A DNA stretch of 64,000 nucleotides. Origin: Pseudeuparius sepicola. Its lineage: Eukaryota > Arthropoda > Insecta > Coleoptera > Anthribidae. The stretch lies in NCBI GenBank assembly GCA_963920635.1, contig OY987299.1, positions 64,276,692 through 64,340,691 of the forward strand, written 5' to 3'. Numbering within the stretch: position 1 is the first letter of the stretch; each line of letters starts with the position of its first letter. The notes beneath the pieces were generated by a model, which ran no database searches, was not told where the DNA came from, and saw only the letters and a program-made list of their open reading frames with translations. A program made the translations under genes and the position numbers. Of this stretch, positions 45,601 to 57,050 are shown piece after piece.

Positions 45601-46435
45601 AAAGGAGTATTTTCTACATAAAAAATATCTCGGTATTCGAAACATAATTTTCGAATTGCGTCATATTCTTCTTGATTACAGTGACTTAAGCGTAAATTTT
45701 TTAAATTCTGTTTTTGTAGTTGTTCAATATGGTCGTCTAGATCTTGGTCAGTTTCCATTTTTTCGAAAAAATTTATTTCAGCTTCATTGATTAGTACAAT
45801 ATCAAAGGGCTTAAGAAATTTAATTTTGATTGGATTTTCCGAAATATTAGTAACAAAGGTAGTAGCGAATGAATCTACAATATTGCAAACTGCTTCAGGC
45901 ATTTCTGCTTTTCCAAAATTTGTGTAAGGTAAGATACAAGTGCCAGAAATTTTATTTACGGGTACTTTTATTTTTTGTACGCTTCGGGGCTGTATAATTA
46001 TTTCTAATGTCGTGAAATTTGCATTTATGAAATTTGAAACGATATATTCAGTGTTATTTAAGGGAATAGCTACATAAGGCGTAACTAGATAGTCACAACG
46101 TAAATCGATATTTGACATAATTTTATGTTTTAAGAAATCGGTGCCAAATAATCCTGCATAATTTTTTGAAAAATCAAATAAATAAAATTTATGGTTTCCA
46201 TTCATTTGAAATGAGGGAAAAACTGGAATTTCCATCGCTTCGTTATGTATGGATCTAGCGTGGGCTGTTTTTACACAAAAAGGTTCTTCGAAAATAAAAT
46301 CTGTAAAGTATTGATGAGCTAATTCGGGATTAATAAAACTTCTTGAACTACCTGTGTCTATTAAAAAATTTGCATTTAGTTCGGGGAGATAAACGTAAGG
46401 TAAGGTGGTTTCGTCGGTATTATTTAGATAAATTA
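42572..46435 (-). pseudogene. pol: Errantivirus-like pol (PR-RT-RNaseH-IN), stop and frameshift
   Basis: The protease motif FLIDTGSS is at about 46345-46365. The RT begins before 45366, where an in-frame TAG follows WRIVID; a second lesion (one-base shift) lies near 45190-45200. The remaining 866-codon frame (45172-42572) has YFDDIIIF (catalytic), the RNase H stretch TTDASSVALG and TDHRPLVW, an HHCC zinc finger (CEICQ), and an integrase D,D,E pattern (HIDTFI; CDNGSEF; SPIERLHSTL). Order and spacing are those of Ty3/gypsy. The enzyme half downstream of the RT palm is otherwise undamaged. Gag and pol overlap in different frames as usual. Confidence 0.8.
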
Positions 46436-47672
46436 CGTTGTAGGGTTTTGGTTCGGAGTTATCTGAAAATTTTCGTTTTCAGTTGTTTTGTCTGAGGGTT
46501 GGGAAAACTCGGTATATTCGTCAAAATTCGGGTGTTCTGGGTAATATAAAAATTGGGATAATTCGTCATTTTCGTAGTAGTTTCCGTCAGGAATTTGAGG
46601 TTCAATTTGTAAGGTTGTTTCGGTACTCTCTACGGGGTCAATAACCTGGTTATAGCATTCTTCAGAAATAAAATTTTGATGTAAAACTGTATTTCCTGTT
46701 GTAGTGTCCATTGGTTCGTTTTTAGTTATTCGAGTAATTTTAGAGAAAGGTTTTGGAAAATTTTGAGGGGATCTTTGAAATTGATTCGGTTGATACTGAT
46801 TTGATTGGTATTGATTTGGTTGATACTGAGGTCTAAAATTGGGATTTTGAAATCTTTGCATAGTGGATGGTGAATTAAAATTTCTATATTGGTTATTATA
46901 AGATGGTGAAGGGATATTTTTTGGTGGAAATTGAGGTTGTACGTTAGGTCGGGGATAATTAGAAAAAGTCGTTGGTTGGTACGTTGGTGGTCTTGGATAA
47001 GATTGGGTACTTGTAGAAGGTTGTAATCTCATGTTAGGTCGTGAATTTTGAAAATTAGGAACTATTTTAGTTTGTGGAATTTGTGAACGATTTTTGTAAT
47101 ATAAAAAGTTTTCTTCTTCTCGGACGAAAGCCATAGCTTGCTCCAAGGAATCGGGATTTTTTAATCTTACTATAAGCTGTAAATGATAATTGAGTCCATT
47201 GATAAAAGTTTTGAGAATAAGAGCTTCATACTGAGTTATTTTCAAAAGTTTTACGTTTGCTGTATCGTTAGAAGCATTAATTTTAGAGACCAGTAGACTT
47301 CTAGCGTCTTGTAATTTTAAGCCAAAATTATGATTGTTTTCATTTTTATCGGGTCTTAAAGATATAATATCTTGTATAATACAGTCCTCTGTTCTTTGAT
47401 CAGAAAAAGTGACAATGGGCATTTTTAATAAGTTCCCAAGAATTAAGTTCTACTCGAGAAGCTATTAAGTCAGCTGCTCTTCCAACTAGCTTACTTATGA
47501 CAGTATCAAACAGACAAACATTTATCGGTGCGAGAGGGGTTGTAGCATTTTGATGGTTGGTGAGAAAGTTTTCAACACAACGAATAAATCTGTTAATTTG
47601 TTTAGGGTTTCCGTCGAATCGAGGAATGTTGTCGGCTTGGTACCTTATCATTTGATAGTCTGGGTTTGCCAT
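46433..47672 (-). pseudogene. gag: Errantivirus-like gag, one frameshift
   Basis: The preferred start is the ATG at 47672 (MANPDYQMIRYQADNIPRF), because sequence upstream is hydrophobic leader-like and less typical. The frame shifts once near 47405-47420 and runs on to 46433. The capsid-like part is followed by a Pro/Gln/Asn-rich tail with repeated YQPNQ-type motifs. No CCHC zinc knuckle is seen, which fits errantivirus Gag. Gag would package the RNA. The shift predicts truncation after about 90 residues. Confidence 0.65.
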
Positions 47673-48110
47673 AGTACTTGAAATTGTTGAATTTACTGGG
47701 TTAGAAGTAGGAATATTTTCAATTTCCGAAAGTTGGAGAGTGTTAAACAAATTTGCTAAATCTAAAAGTTCGTCCAGATTGGCGAAACAGAAATATAAAC
47801 AATATATACAAAAAGGGGTTAATATGAATTTTGTTTTAGGATTCACTTACAATGCTAAGATGAAGATGTTTTTCTTCATGGAAATCTTCTTTTTCTTCTT
47901 AACCTACGGGTGCAATAGGAAAAACGATGCTGTCTTCTCCCTGCGGTGACCAAAAGGGTTTTAGGACGATGCTGTTCCTGGGGTCCCCTGGTCTGTTGAG
48001 CCGTCTTGTAAGAGCCAAGTCCACACCTTTCGGTTTCACACTATTTTTAACCGAAGATTCGGAACCGATCGCGAGTCGATATCTATCGATAGGTCGAAAA
48101 AGGCAACAGT

Positions 48111-48129
48111 GATCCTACCGACTGCGCCA
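48111..48129 (-). promoter_or_regulatory. tRNA primer-binding site
   Basis: TGGCGCAGTCGGTAGGATC starts at the last LTR base and runs inward on the minus strand. It is the kind of site used by 17.6/297-group errantiviruses (a tRNA-Ser primer, from memory). It sets the orientation of the element. Confidence 0.7.
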
Positions 48130-48297
48130 GTTACGTGGGCGAGCGTAACAAATTTGTTTTTAAAAAGATGTTTATTGGCAAAAGTTACAAGAGAGACTGT
48201 CGTAATAGAACATGTTTTAGTATATATAATATTAAAAGTGTCTTCTCAGCATGTAGCGTCTTCTTTCCAGAAACATGGCATATGTGTTCATGTAACT
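48129..48297 (-). repeat. 5' LTR of the errantivirus-like element
   Basis: Same 169 bp as the 3' LTR, followed on the plus strand by the CACC duplication. The promoter should lie here; no clear TATA box is seen except ATATATAAT-like sequence in the middle. Confidence 0.9.
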
Positions 48298-48378
48298 CAC
48301 CTATTAATAACAACTTGCCGGGACCGCGATAAAAACAGATTATTGATTTAGGAATCCGAATTAGTTTTTTTGCCAAAG

Positions 48379-49630
48379 ATGAATGATAACGAGACACCGG
48401 CTACCACCGAGGCCGAGACGGCAGGGTTAAAACCGGATGTCCGTGTAGGTTGGATTTATCAATTAAGGAGATCAGAACTAGATACCGAGTTAGAAAATTT
48501 TTCATTGTCCGCAGAGGGTACCGTAGAGGAAGGGCGCAAGCGGTTAATAAAATTTTTCCGGGAAGGACAGGCAACTCCCCGACCGACGGATTTTCAATGG
48601 ACATTTCCACAGTTATCGGCACCGACCACCACGGTCAGCGCACCGATCTATACAATCTCATGCACAGTTCCTAGTACTACTATGATTATGACAACCTGTA
48701 CTACCACTACGATTCCGTCGCTAGGAAATTTCGCGGTACCGACGGCTCAAGGACAGCTTCCGGAAAAACTATTCAAAGTACGCGATTGGCATATTTCGTT
48801 CAACGCGAAAACCGACCCCGCACTTTTTCTGGAACGAATAGAGGAAATTTGCACGTCGGAAGGTATACAGCCGGACAGGGTGTTGCCACATATGCCCGAA
48901 CTCCTGGAAGGGGACGCCGCGTTGTGGTTCCGTAACAACCGTGAGTGTTGGCAAACCTGGCAGGGATTCGCAAATGATTTTAGGATTTTTTTATTTTCCG
49001 GTTAATTACCAGGTCGATTTAGAGGCGGAAATAGGGAGGAGACGGCAGCGCCATGGCGAATCCATCGCCAAATATATAACAGATTTGCAAACTTTGATCA
49101 GCCGACACGGTAATGTGTCTCCGGCCGAACAACTTGCGTGGCTTTACCGTAATCTATTGCCCGAGTATCGCGTATACATCCGTCGGGATGATTTCATTGA
49201 TTTACCTTCCTTCTCGCTTGTTACCCGAGAGTTTGAAGTTCTCCAAGCCGAACTGAATCGCAGCCGAAACTTCCCGGCGTCGATGCCTGAAAATTTCCCC
49301 CGGACAAATTACGCGCCGCAAGCCGGACCCGCCCGAGGTCCGGTACCGTCGCGGGTCGGGCTCGCCTCGCCTTCGCGTGCGCCCCAGTCGCCCGCCGACC
49401 GAGGCACGTTTCACGCCGCTCCGGCAGCGGGAGATGTTCCGCGCCCGGCGATCGTCTGCTGGCGGTGCGGTGGTAACAACCATACGCGGAGAGAATGCAC
49501 CGGAACGCCGAAACTATTTTGCTCACGGTGTGGCAAGATGGGAATCATGTCTCGGGACTGCCCTTGTGGTGTTCCGGGAAACGGACAAGGCACTGCCTCG
49601 AACCGGGGCCAGGGCAGCAGCCACCGCTAA
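48379..49630 (+). pseudogene. gag: Gypsy-type gag with zinc knuckles, frameshifted
   Basis: ATG 48379 (MNDNETPATTEAETAGLKPD) opens a frame to about 49000. A small indel in a T run near 48990 shifts the reading to the frame ending at 49630. The capsid region has LPEKLFKVRDWHISFNAKTD, then LEGDAALWFRNN and QRHGESIAKYITDLQ. The nucleocapsid has CWRCGGNNHTRREC (a good CCHC knuckle) and CSRCGKMGIMSRDC, in which the His is replaced by Ile. It differs from the adjacent errantivirus in base composition (GC-rich) and strand, so it is a separate element. Confidence 0.7.
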
Positions 49631-49639
49631 TCACCGCCC

Positions 49640-52600
49640 CATTTGCCGACCTTGGCTGTTTTCCGGCGGAAACGGGACCGCACGCCACCGCCCGTATTCT
49701 TGATGATTGTTATAGCGCACTATTAGACACCGGCGCTGCGGGTTCTTATATAGGGGAACGCGTCCGTCGCGCAATTAGGAACCAGGGAATCTCTAGCTCA
49801 TACCCGTAACCGAATCTTACGCCGTGCCGCTTACAATCGGACGACAAAAGATAACCGTAAGGCTCACATATCTACCGCAATTAGCCTCTGAACTTGTGGT
49901 TGGCATGAATGTATTACGTCCATTGCATTTTGTGCTCGACTTGCGCACCGGGAAAATTTCTGCGAGGGACGAGATGCTGCAGCGACCCGTAGACGCCGCT
50001 GCGGGTAGCAGACTCGACCTCGTAGAGATTTGCCACCGCAAAACAGACCGCTGTCAACAAGCTTCTGCGAGGGACGAGAGATTTAATAATTTCGCGGATA
50101 CCGCCGTAGATTTAATAATCGATTTAATAACCTTCCACCAGCGGGACAAACCGAAACCGGAAAATCTCTACAGGGGGCGACAAGTGGCGAAGATCCGTGG
50201 AAACCGCCGCGGGGAGCACGACCAACCTTTTAGAAATTTCCGACCGCGACCGCGAAATCTGCCGAGAAAATTCTACGAGAACTGTTATGTCGCCGGAGCC
50301 TGTGGAGACCGCCACAGGTAACATAACCAGGCCTGCAGAATTTTCTGGTCCCAAAACTGAAACACTGTGTTTTGGGGAGCGAACAAATCTACCGAAACCC
50401 GCGGAAACCGCCGTGAGTACCGCCGTATCCGAGATATCCGACCGTCCAGAACGTTTACCGCCGCTAGTATTATCTAACCGAAACACCGAACGACAAAAAT
50501 TTCTAGACACCGAATTACCGTTATTTGAACATGTCAGAGGTACGACGCCTCTGGTATCACACGAAATTCATTTACTAAATTCCGAACCAATTAAACAACG
50601 CTACCGCCCACGCAATCCGTACATGCAGGAAGTCATCAACCAAGAAGTTGATAAAATGCTTGCCGATGGCATAATAGAACCGTCTACCAGTCCGTGGAGC
50701 TCACCAGTCGTGTTAGCTAAAAAGAAAGACGGAACACGCAAGGACGCGTATCCGTTGCCAAATATATTTCGACGATAGATCTCAAGCACGGGTATTGGCA
50801 AGTGCCATTGACGCCTAAAAGTAAGCCAATTACCGCATTTACAGTACCTTCCCGCGGCTTATATCAATTTCGTGTACTGCCATTCGGCTTACACTCCGCT
50901 CCCGCAACTTTTCAGCGGCTTATGGACTCAGTCATAACTCCGGATTTAGAGCCGTACTGTTTTGCCTACCTAGATGACATAATCGTGCTCGGAGAAAGCT
51001 TCGAACACCACCTACAACTTTTACGCGAAGTTTTCCGCCATCTTTGCGCCGCTAATTTGAAACTTAATCCCAACAAATGTCGTTTTGGTTGCCAATCAAT
51101 ACAATATTTGGGGCACGTAGTTACGTCAGAGGGCATCTGTACCGATCCAGAAAAAGTTTCCGCGATTTTAGAACTCCCGGCACCGACAAACACCCCCAGT
51201 TTACGTCGTTTTCTAGGGATCGCTTCCTGGTACCGTCGATTTGTTCCGAATTTCTCGCAAATCGCCGCACCGCTTAATCAATTACTTAAAAAACAACCAA
51301 AATGGAAATGGACCGAGTCACAAGAAACCGCTTTCCGTGAATTAAAGGAACGCCTCACCAATGCACCTCTCTTGGCGTGTCCCGAATTTTCAAAACCGTT
51401 TGTTTTGCAAACAGACGCCTCGGACGCGGGTTTGGGCGTTGCGTTGACTCAGAACGTGCACGGGCAAGATTGCGTGGTTGCCTATGCGAGCCGCTCACTA
51501 ACCGGAACCGAGAAAAACTACAGCACGACCGAGAAAGATGCTTTAGCCATCGTTTGGGGCATCGAAAAGATGCGTCCGTATTTAGAAGGATATAAATTCA
51601 CCGTAGTAACCGATCACCAGTCCCTAGGGTGGCTCCGATCTCTCAAAAATCCGCCCGGACGTCTAGCGCGTTGGGTTGTATTTTTACAACAATATGATTT
51701 CGATATAAAATATCGCCGAGGCGTGCTTAACCGAGTAGCCGATGCTCTGTCACGCGCACCCGTCAAAACTCCGCCTCCCGACGACAACTCCGAAGTAATA
51801 CTTGTTATTGAAACTCCTACGTGTAGGTGGTATGTCCGTAAACAAGCGGAAGTAGAGCGCGATCCGGAAAAACACCCAGATTATTGCATTAAGCAGGGTC
51901 ATATTTGGGATCTTTCCGCACCAACCGAACCCGAACTTTCCGAGCTGTGGAAATTATGCGTACCAACCGAATCCCGAGCGCGCGTACTCCGGGAATGTCA
52001 CGACCTTCTGAACGCGGGGCATCTCGGAATTTCGAAAACTACAGCGAGAATAGCTGCGCGTTATTATTGGCCAGGGATGCTGCGGGACGTAGCTACCTAC
52101 GTTCGCCACTGCACTTGTTGTCAACAGTATAAAGTTGAATAAAAAAAACCAGCTGGCAAGATGCATCCCTCGCGTAACCAGGATCCGTGGGAAATAATCA
52201 GTACCGTTACCACGCTCTAGTAAAGGCAATTCCTACTTAGTAGTTTTCCAGGACAGGTTTACAAAATGGGTAGCCGCCCGCGCAATTCGAAAAGCTACGG
52301 CTAAAGCTGTTACGCAAGCTTTTTACGAGGAAATCATTACTCGTTTTGGATGTCCAAAAATAACCATCACCGATAATGGAACCCAGTATACTGGTCATCT
52401 TTTTAAAGATTTTCTTACCGAGATGAATATCCAACACAGACTTACCCCGTCGTATACGCCGCAAACCAACCCCGTAGAGCGCACTAACCGAACTTTAAAA
52501 ACCATGATTGCGCAATTTTGCCGAGACGACCAAAAGAAATGGGACGCACACCTGCCCGAATTATTATTCGCAATAAATACCGCCCGCCACGACTCGACCG

Positions 52601-52757
52601 GTTTCAGCCCGGCTTTTCTAAATTTTGGGCGCGAATTTGACGTACCTGGGGCATTGTACCGATCCGGCGAACCTGATTCCGACCCGGTAGAAAACGTGGA
52701 ACATCAAACAAACCGCCTAGTCAAATTTCGCGAAACTTTCGAGCTGGTACGCGTGAA
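49640..52757 (+). pseudogene. pol: Gypsy-type pol (PR-RT-RNaseH-IN), several lesions, 3' truncated
   Basis: The protease shows LLDTGAAGSYIG near 49720 and a flap region LVVGMNVLRPLHF near 49890. A repeat-rich linker (49989-50421) leads to the RT, where NPYMQEVINQEVDKMLADGI and SPWSSPVVLAKKKDGT are followed by a deletion before motif A. The frame from 50802 has LPFGLHSAPATFQRLMD, YLDDIIVL (catalytic), TDASDAGLG and TDHQSLGW (RNase H), and the integrase zinc finger ending CTCCQQYK. After a break at 52142-52240 the integrase core shows QDRFTKW, ITDNGTQYTG and NPVERTNRTLK (D,D,E). Homology stops at about 52757. No 3' LTR was recognised. Confidence 0.75.
49989..50421 (+). repeat. Degenerate repeats between protease and RT of the gypsy element
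   Basis: A 21-bp core, GTGGARACCGCCRCRGGTARC-like, occurs at 49989, 50197, 50302 and 50401 at intervals of 208, 105 and 99 bp. The surrounding sequence is loosely repeated. It lies where most gypsy elements have only a short linker. Confidence 0.5.
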
Positions 52758-53511
52758 TTTCACAAGTTTATTCATATACAGGTACGTTGTTTCTTTGCCT
52801 TTCCAATTTAGCCTTAAACAAATTTATATAATTAACAAATTGAAATTAATGAGGTATGTATAAGAGCAAAGGCCTCAAATAATATGTTGGTTGCTTGAAG
52901 AAGACGAACCTAACCTTTATTGTTTTGGTGGTCAGGAAACCACAAGGATAGGTGGGAGTGACAGGCAATTTCCGCTCGCTTTTCCTCTCTGCTCGTCGTC
53001 GAGACAACAAGTGCGGTACTGATTCAGCTTATGCACGTTTGATTTTTCCTTCGGAATTTTTCAATCTTTGTTCATCGTGCATAGGTTTCATCTTTTAATA
53101 GCGTGATTTAGGGTAAAAAAGACTGTTATCATTAAGTTTTGCGTGCTACGCTGATATTTTGGTTTTCTTTTATTTTTCATGTGACCACACCGGAGTTTCG
53201 TCGGTCGTGTTAGGTTTTCCATGGACCAAGCGGTCTCGAGGACACAGTTGAAGGCTGAGCAGCGAAGGTTGATAGCGTTTGGTTCTGGCTGCGACGACAC
53301 AGCAATTTGGGGTGAGTATTTTTCGATTTTTTCATTTTTTTGAATATTGGCTTTGCCGTCTTTGCGAAAAATATCTCACCACCAGATTGGCTGTGCCTTT
53401 GGGGACCACTAGCTATCGGCTGATCGCCTTATCAGACCGTTATTATTGTTATTTTAATATTAAATTTTGTGGTGAAAGGAACTCACCGTTTTCGATTCAG
53501 TAGCACCTAGT
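52758..53511 (+). other. Region with a candidate first coding exon
   Basis: ATG at 53221 reads MDQAVSRTQLKAEQRRLIAF and runs open to a strong donor G|GTGAGT at 53311-53312 (91 nt, phase 1). Nothing else is recognised. It may belong to a host gene or to an element leader. Confidence 0.3.
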
Positions 53512-53836
53512 TGTTACAAATGTATATAATATATAAAAATAAAACCACGGACCTAATATTACAGCTTCTCTAAATAGGTCTGTGATGGTAAAACGCATTA
53601 TTTTACAGTTAAAATTTGGGTGAATTTACCGGCTAAAACGCATTATGTTACAATTAAAATATGGGTGAAGTCACCGGGGTGAAAGGACTGGTATATCTGG
53701 TTGCCTATACAAGTATAAATTTTCCCCATTTAAATCTACGGCATTGGAGGATGCAGCCTCGATTTGATTGATTCAGTGACGTAAATTGATGACGTGTACG
53801 CCATAATTCGTGAATCGTACTTTATGTATTGAAACA
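53512..53836. mobile_element. Right end of a relative of the 32256 transposon
   Basis: 53520-53720 matches 33170-33310, with a block of about 45 bp (TAAAACGCATTAT core) duplicated in tandem at 53589 and 53634. The end 53790-53836 is the inverse of the terminus at 32256 (TGACGTGTACGCCATAATTC). It is a truncated copy in direct orientation. Confidence 0.6.
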
Positions 53837-54681
53837 CCCCGGCCCCAGGGCCGCTGTTTCGTAGATTTTTCTGGTAATATTTTCTTATTCCTATTTTATA
53901 TTTACGATGTTGTCCCCTTCAAATTATAAATATTTTTTGTAAATATTTCTTTCGAGATAAAGAGCATTTCCAATAACCGCCTATATAGAACCGGGCAGGC
54001 CAACCTGCGCTCGGTCCCTACGCCACATCTGGTCGCCACTCGCACCTAGTCTCCAGAGCCCTTTTGTTTTCGACCTACGCCACTGTCAAGGCACTCCTCA
54101 GATTTCGCCGCTTTTTTAGAAAAGTGAAATGCAGTCTGTTTTTGTTAGTCAATGCCCACATCTGTTATCTAGCCTATAGAATAACGCCCGGTCACATCTA
54201 GCCTTTTCTAAGAACTTGCGAGTCCCGTCGCCACTTCTGGGAGACCACCCAAAAACAGGTGACGCCGAGCCCTTTCCTCGGCTTTGTTCGAACTCCCATA
54301 AATAGCGTCCGCGCGGAGTCCTCGGGGACAGTTTTCACTGATCCATATACGGGCCAACACTGCATAAGCGCTCCCTCTATCAGAGGTACCAGTGCGTTGC
54401 AACGTTTACCTACCCGCATAAGCGCTCCCTCCAACTAATTAGAGGTACCAGTGCGTTGTAAGGTGTTCACCCACCTGCATAAGCGCTACCTCGATTGACC
54501 GGAGGTACTAGTGCGTTGCGAGATTTTCGTATCAGCTACGTTCATACTTGTTTTTCCTAATCGCGGTTGGCCTTTGTGGATCTCGTATTCAGTCGCGTAA
54601 GTGCGTGTATCGCAATGAAAGTCGGGCCGGACCCGCGGTGTAGTCGCGACTTCAACCGCGAGAACCTGAACCAGGAGCTAG
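53837..54681 (+). promoter_or_regulatory. Promoter-like block with triple repeat and candidate first exon
   Basis: CCCATAAATAGC at about 54294 is a TATA-like box. Three imperfect repeats of about 60 bp follow at 54361-54530, each with GCATAAGCGCT and GAGGTACYAGTGCGTTG. ATG 54615 opens MKVGPDPRCSRDFNRENLNQ and runs to G|GTGAGT at 54681-54682 (67 nt, phase 1). It may be a host 5' end or an LTR with leader. The TGAAACACCCCGGCCCC start near 53845 could be an LTR end, but no pair was found. Confidence 0.35.
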
Positions 54682-56625
54682 GTGAGTATAAATCACGAAT
54701 TTCCATTTTTTCTTCTGTTCTCTGGTCACGGCTTCTTTAATTTATTCACGGAGCTCTAATTTAGGTGCAGCTTCTTTAATTTCCACGACATCCTTTATTT
54801 TCCCGGCTTCTCTGGTATGTTTACAGCTTGCCCCATTCATTCATGGCATCTCTAATTTATTCACGATTTCTTTAATTCATTTCCGTCACCTTTAATGTAT
54901 GCATAGCATGGACGAGTAGTCTCTTATAAAAGGGGTCTTGGAGGGAGATATATTTTATTCTATCTATTGCGGGAATATGTATCTCGTCGAGTAAATAAAC
55001 TATTTGCATTTTGTTCTTTGTACGCCGAGCGCCACTGGAAATACAGCTGTCATGCAAACCATTTTTATAATATGTTCTATTATATTTTTAATCAGGATTA
55101 CAAATTACCTCTAATTCCAGTAACAGCTGCTGTCGGCGTACGTGTATTTTTGTATTGTTTATCCTTACCAAAAACATTAATTATTCTGAAGTCAATATGG
55201 TACTAAAAACACTTCGCCCAGTAGCGAACTGTCAACTAAACGGCAGGACATTGTCGAGACAAGCTTTTTCATATTTTTTCAATACCGACGAGATCTGTAT
55301 TCCGCCATCACTCACTCAACCTTTCATTTACATGTTTAGCACGGCGCACGCGCCGCGTGTTGTACACACACACACGCCTTACCAACGTCAGGGGACCCAT
55401 GGTCATGGATACAATAACAATGTTAATGTAAATACCATAGGCGACAGGCTAAACAACAATAACCTTTCATTCTTAGATGCTCTTGTACATATGTGTACTA
55501 TATATTCAAATTTAGATGTTCTCCGCTGTATGTGTCGCTCTCGCCGAGAGGACACCCACCTAAATTTAAATTAGGGAGTTGTTTCTGAACTACACCATTC
55601 CTAAATAATATGTTCCAGTACTACATGATTTATTCTTGTGAGAATTAATTAATTCAGTAAACCAGCCGTGTAGTTAAACACTTGACCAAGCGTGGTGCTA
55701 TGTTGGTGGACGCCCTGTCCGATTGGTTGTCAGTTAACACCTTTGTTACCGAACGTAACCCGACCTGTTAAGGTACCGGGGGAGACTCCCCGACCGAGGG
55801 ATGTCAAACCCGGTCCGCCGACTGGACGGGTTTCGTTTCCCCCTACCTGCACGCACCTGAATCCCTGCGATCCGTCGTTACCGGAAGAAAGGAGAACCCC
55901 TGTGGCTACAGCTGGCTATCCTGGTCCGAGAGAGGCCGAAGGTCCAATGTGACCTGGTAACGACGGCCACGATTCTATAGGTGCCTACATAACTATATAT
56001 CTACCTACGAGTGTTACCTGAACCAATCGGCGGTGTGGCCGCCGATATACGCCTCGTACGATCCAGTATTTACCCACACGAGTTTTGTGGTCAATATCAG
56101 CCAAACGCTTAACCTTCCCAGGGCGAAGGAGTATAAGTCGTGTATGTGCTGCCTTGTATAGGTTTTCGTTGGGAGTCCGGCGGGGTTTTATTTAGGTTTT
56201 CCTCGCCGTGTCCGGGCTAATGCCCTACCAACACCATGTAATACGAAGTCGGGTCCTAAACCGCAACATAATTAATAAACGAAACCTATTAATTATGCAA
56301 CGAACAAATCTTTGTCTTATTTACTATTTTCCCTCACAGCTGACTATACAAACTAGGTCAAACCAAATTTTATTGCGGTAGCCTCGCCTACCTAATACTA
56401 TCATAAAATAACCAGTGAACAAGTGTTTATGACTATACCCTGCAGTTAGATTAACAAATATGCAATCAATACTTTAAAAATTACTTAGGTTACAAATAAA
56501 CAAAACACAACGTAGAACAAGGTCCTAACCAATTAAACTAGACGATCACGCCAATTAAAGCTTCCTTTCTTCGGCACCGTAAGGGGCCGGGGGTTGGGAC
56601 GTTACAGTATATTGGAAATATATTT
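54682..56625. other. No recognisable gene
   Basis: Two open frames (55155-55574, 139 codons; 55692-55952, 86 codons) lack known motifs. The GC-rich block 55690-56000 has an imperfect hairpin around AAACCCGGTCC (55813). Neither splice acceptors of the right phase with long frames nor domains were found. Confidence 0.4.
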
Positions 56626-56890
56626 TAAAAAATAGAAAAAACTAAAAAGAAATTTCAAAAAACGGAAAAAATATCGAAAAAAATTCGGAAAAAAATATTT
56701 TCGGAACAAAACATGTAAGAAAAGAATTTGGGAAAACATTTTCGGAAAAGAAAAATTGAGAAACAAATTCGAAAAAAAATTTTCGGAAAAAAATTGTTCG
56801 AAGAAAAATTGTTCGAAGAAAAATTGGGAAAAACAATTTTCAAAAAAATTGAAAAAATAATAATAAAGAAAATCAGAAAAAGCTTTGGCA
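56626..56890. repeat. Purine-rich low-complexity block
   Basis: About 260 bp built from variants of GAAAAAATTTTCGGAAAA, very poor in C on the plus strand. Open frames on both strands here (Phe-rich or Lys-rich) are products of this composition and not genes. Confidence 0.7.
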
Positions 56891-57050
56891 AAAAATTCAC
56901 CTGTCGGAATGACAGTCGGCCCTCCATGTGGTGCGCCACCCTTGTTTGATGTTAGTTAGTCGAGCGGTATGTACAGGGTAGTCCACAACTTAATTTAGTT
57001 TTGGTGTGAGTCTAAGGATTAACGGAAACAAAGGGGAATTTTAATACATA

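Larger units (their letters stand above)
40726..48297 (-). mobile_element. Errantivirus-like (gypsy) LTR retroelement, complete with two LTRs
   Basis: LTRs at 40726-40894 and 48129-48297 are 169 bp and identical base for base by eye. They begin AGTTAC and end GTAACT. The 4-bp target duplication CACC lies at 40722-40725 and 48298-48301. Transcription is on the minus strand with gag, pol and a fusion-type env in order. A primer-binding site lies next to the 5' LTR. The flanks join into the leader of the plus-strand gypsy element at 48379. Identical LTRs imply very recent integration, yet gag, pol and env all carry lesions. Confidence 0.9.

Noticed and set aside
54361..54530. CRISPR-like regularly spaced repeats
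   Set aside because: Only three imperfect units in a eukaryotic context with no cas genes; simple tandem duplication explains them.
55155..55952. 139- and 86-codon frames as genes
   Set aside because: No known domain, no splice support and Pro/Arg bias from GC-rich DNA; kept only as unexplained sequence.
56642..56949. Phe-rich and Lys-rich open frames
   Set aside because: They arise from a purine-skewed low-complexity block and are open on both strands.
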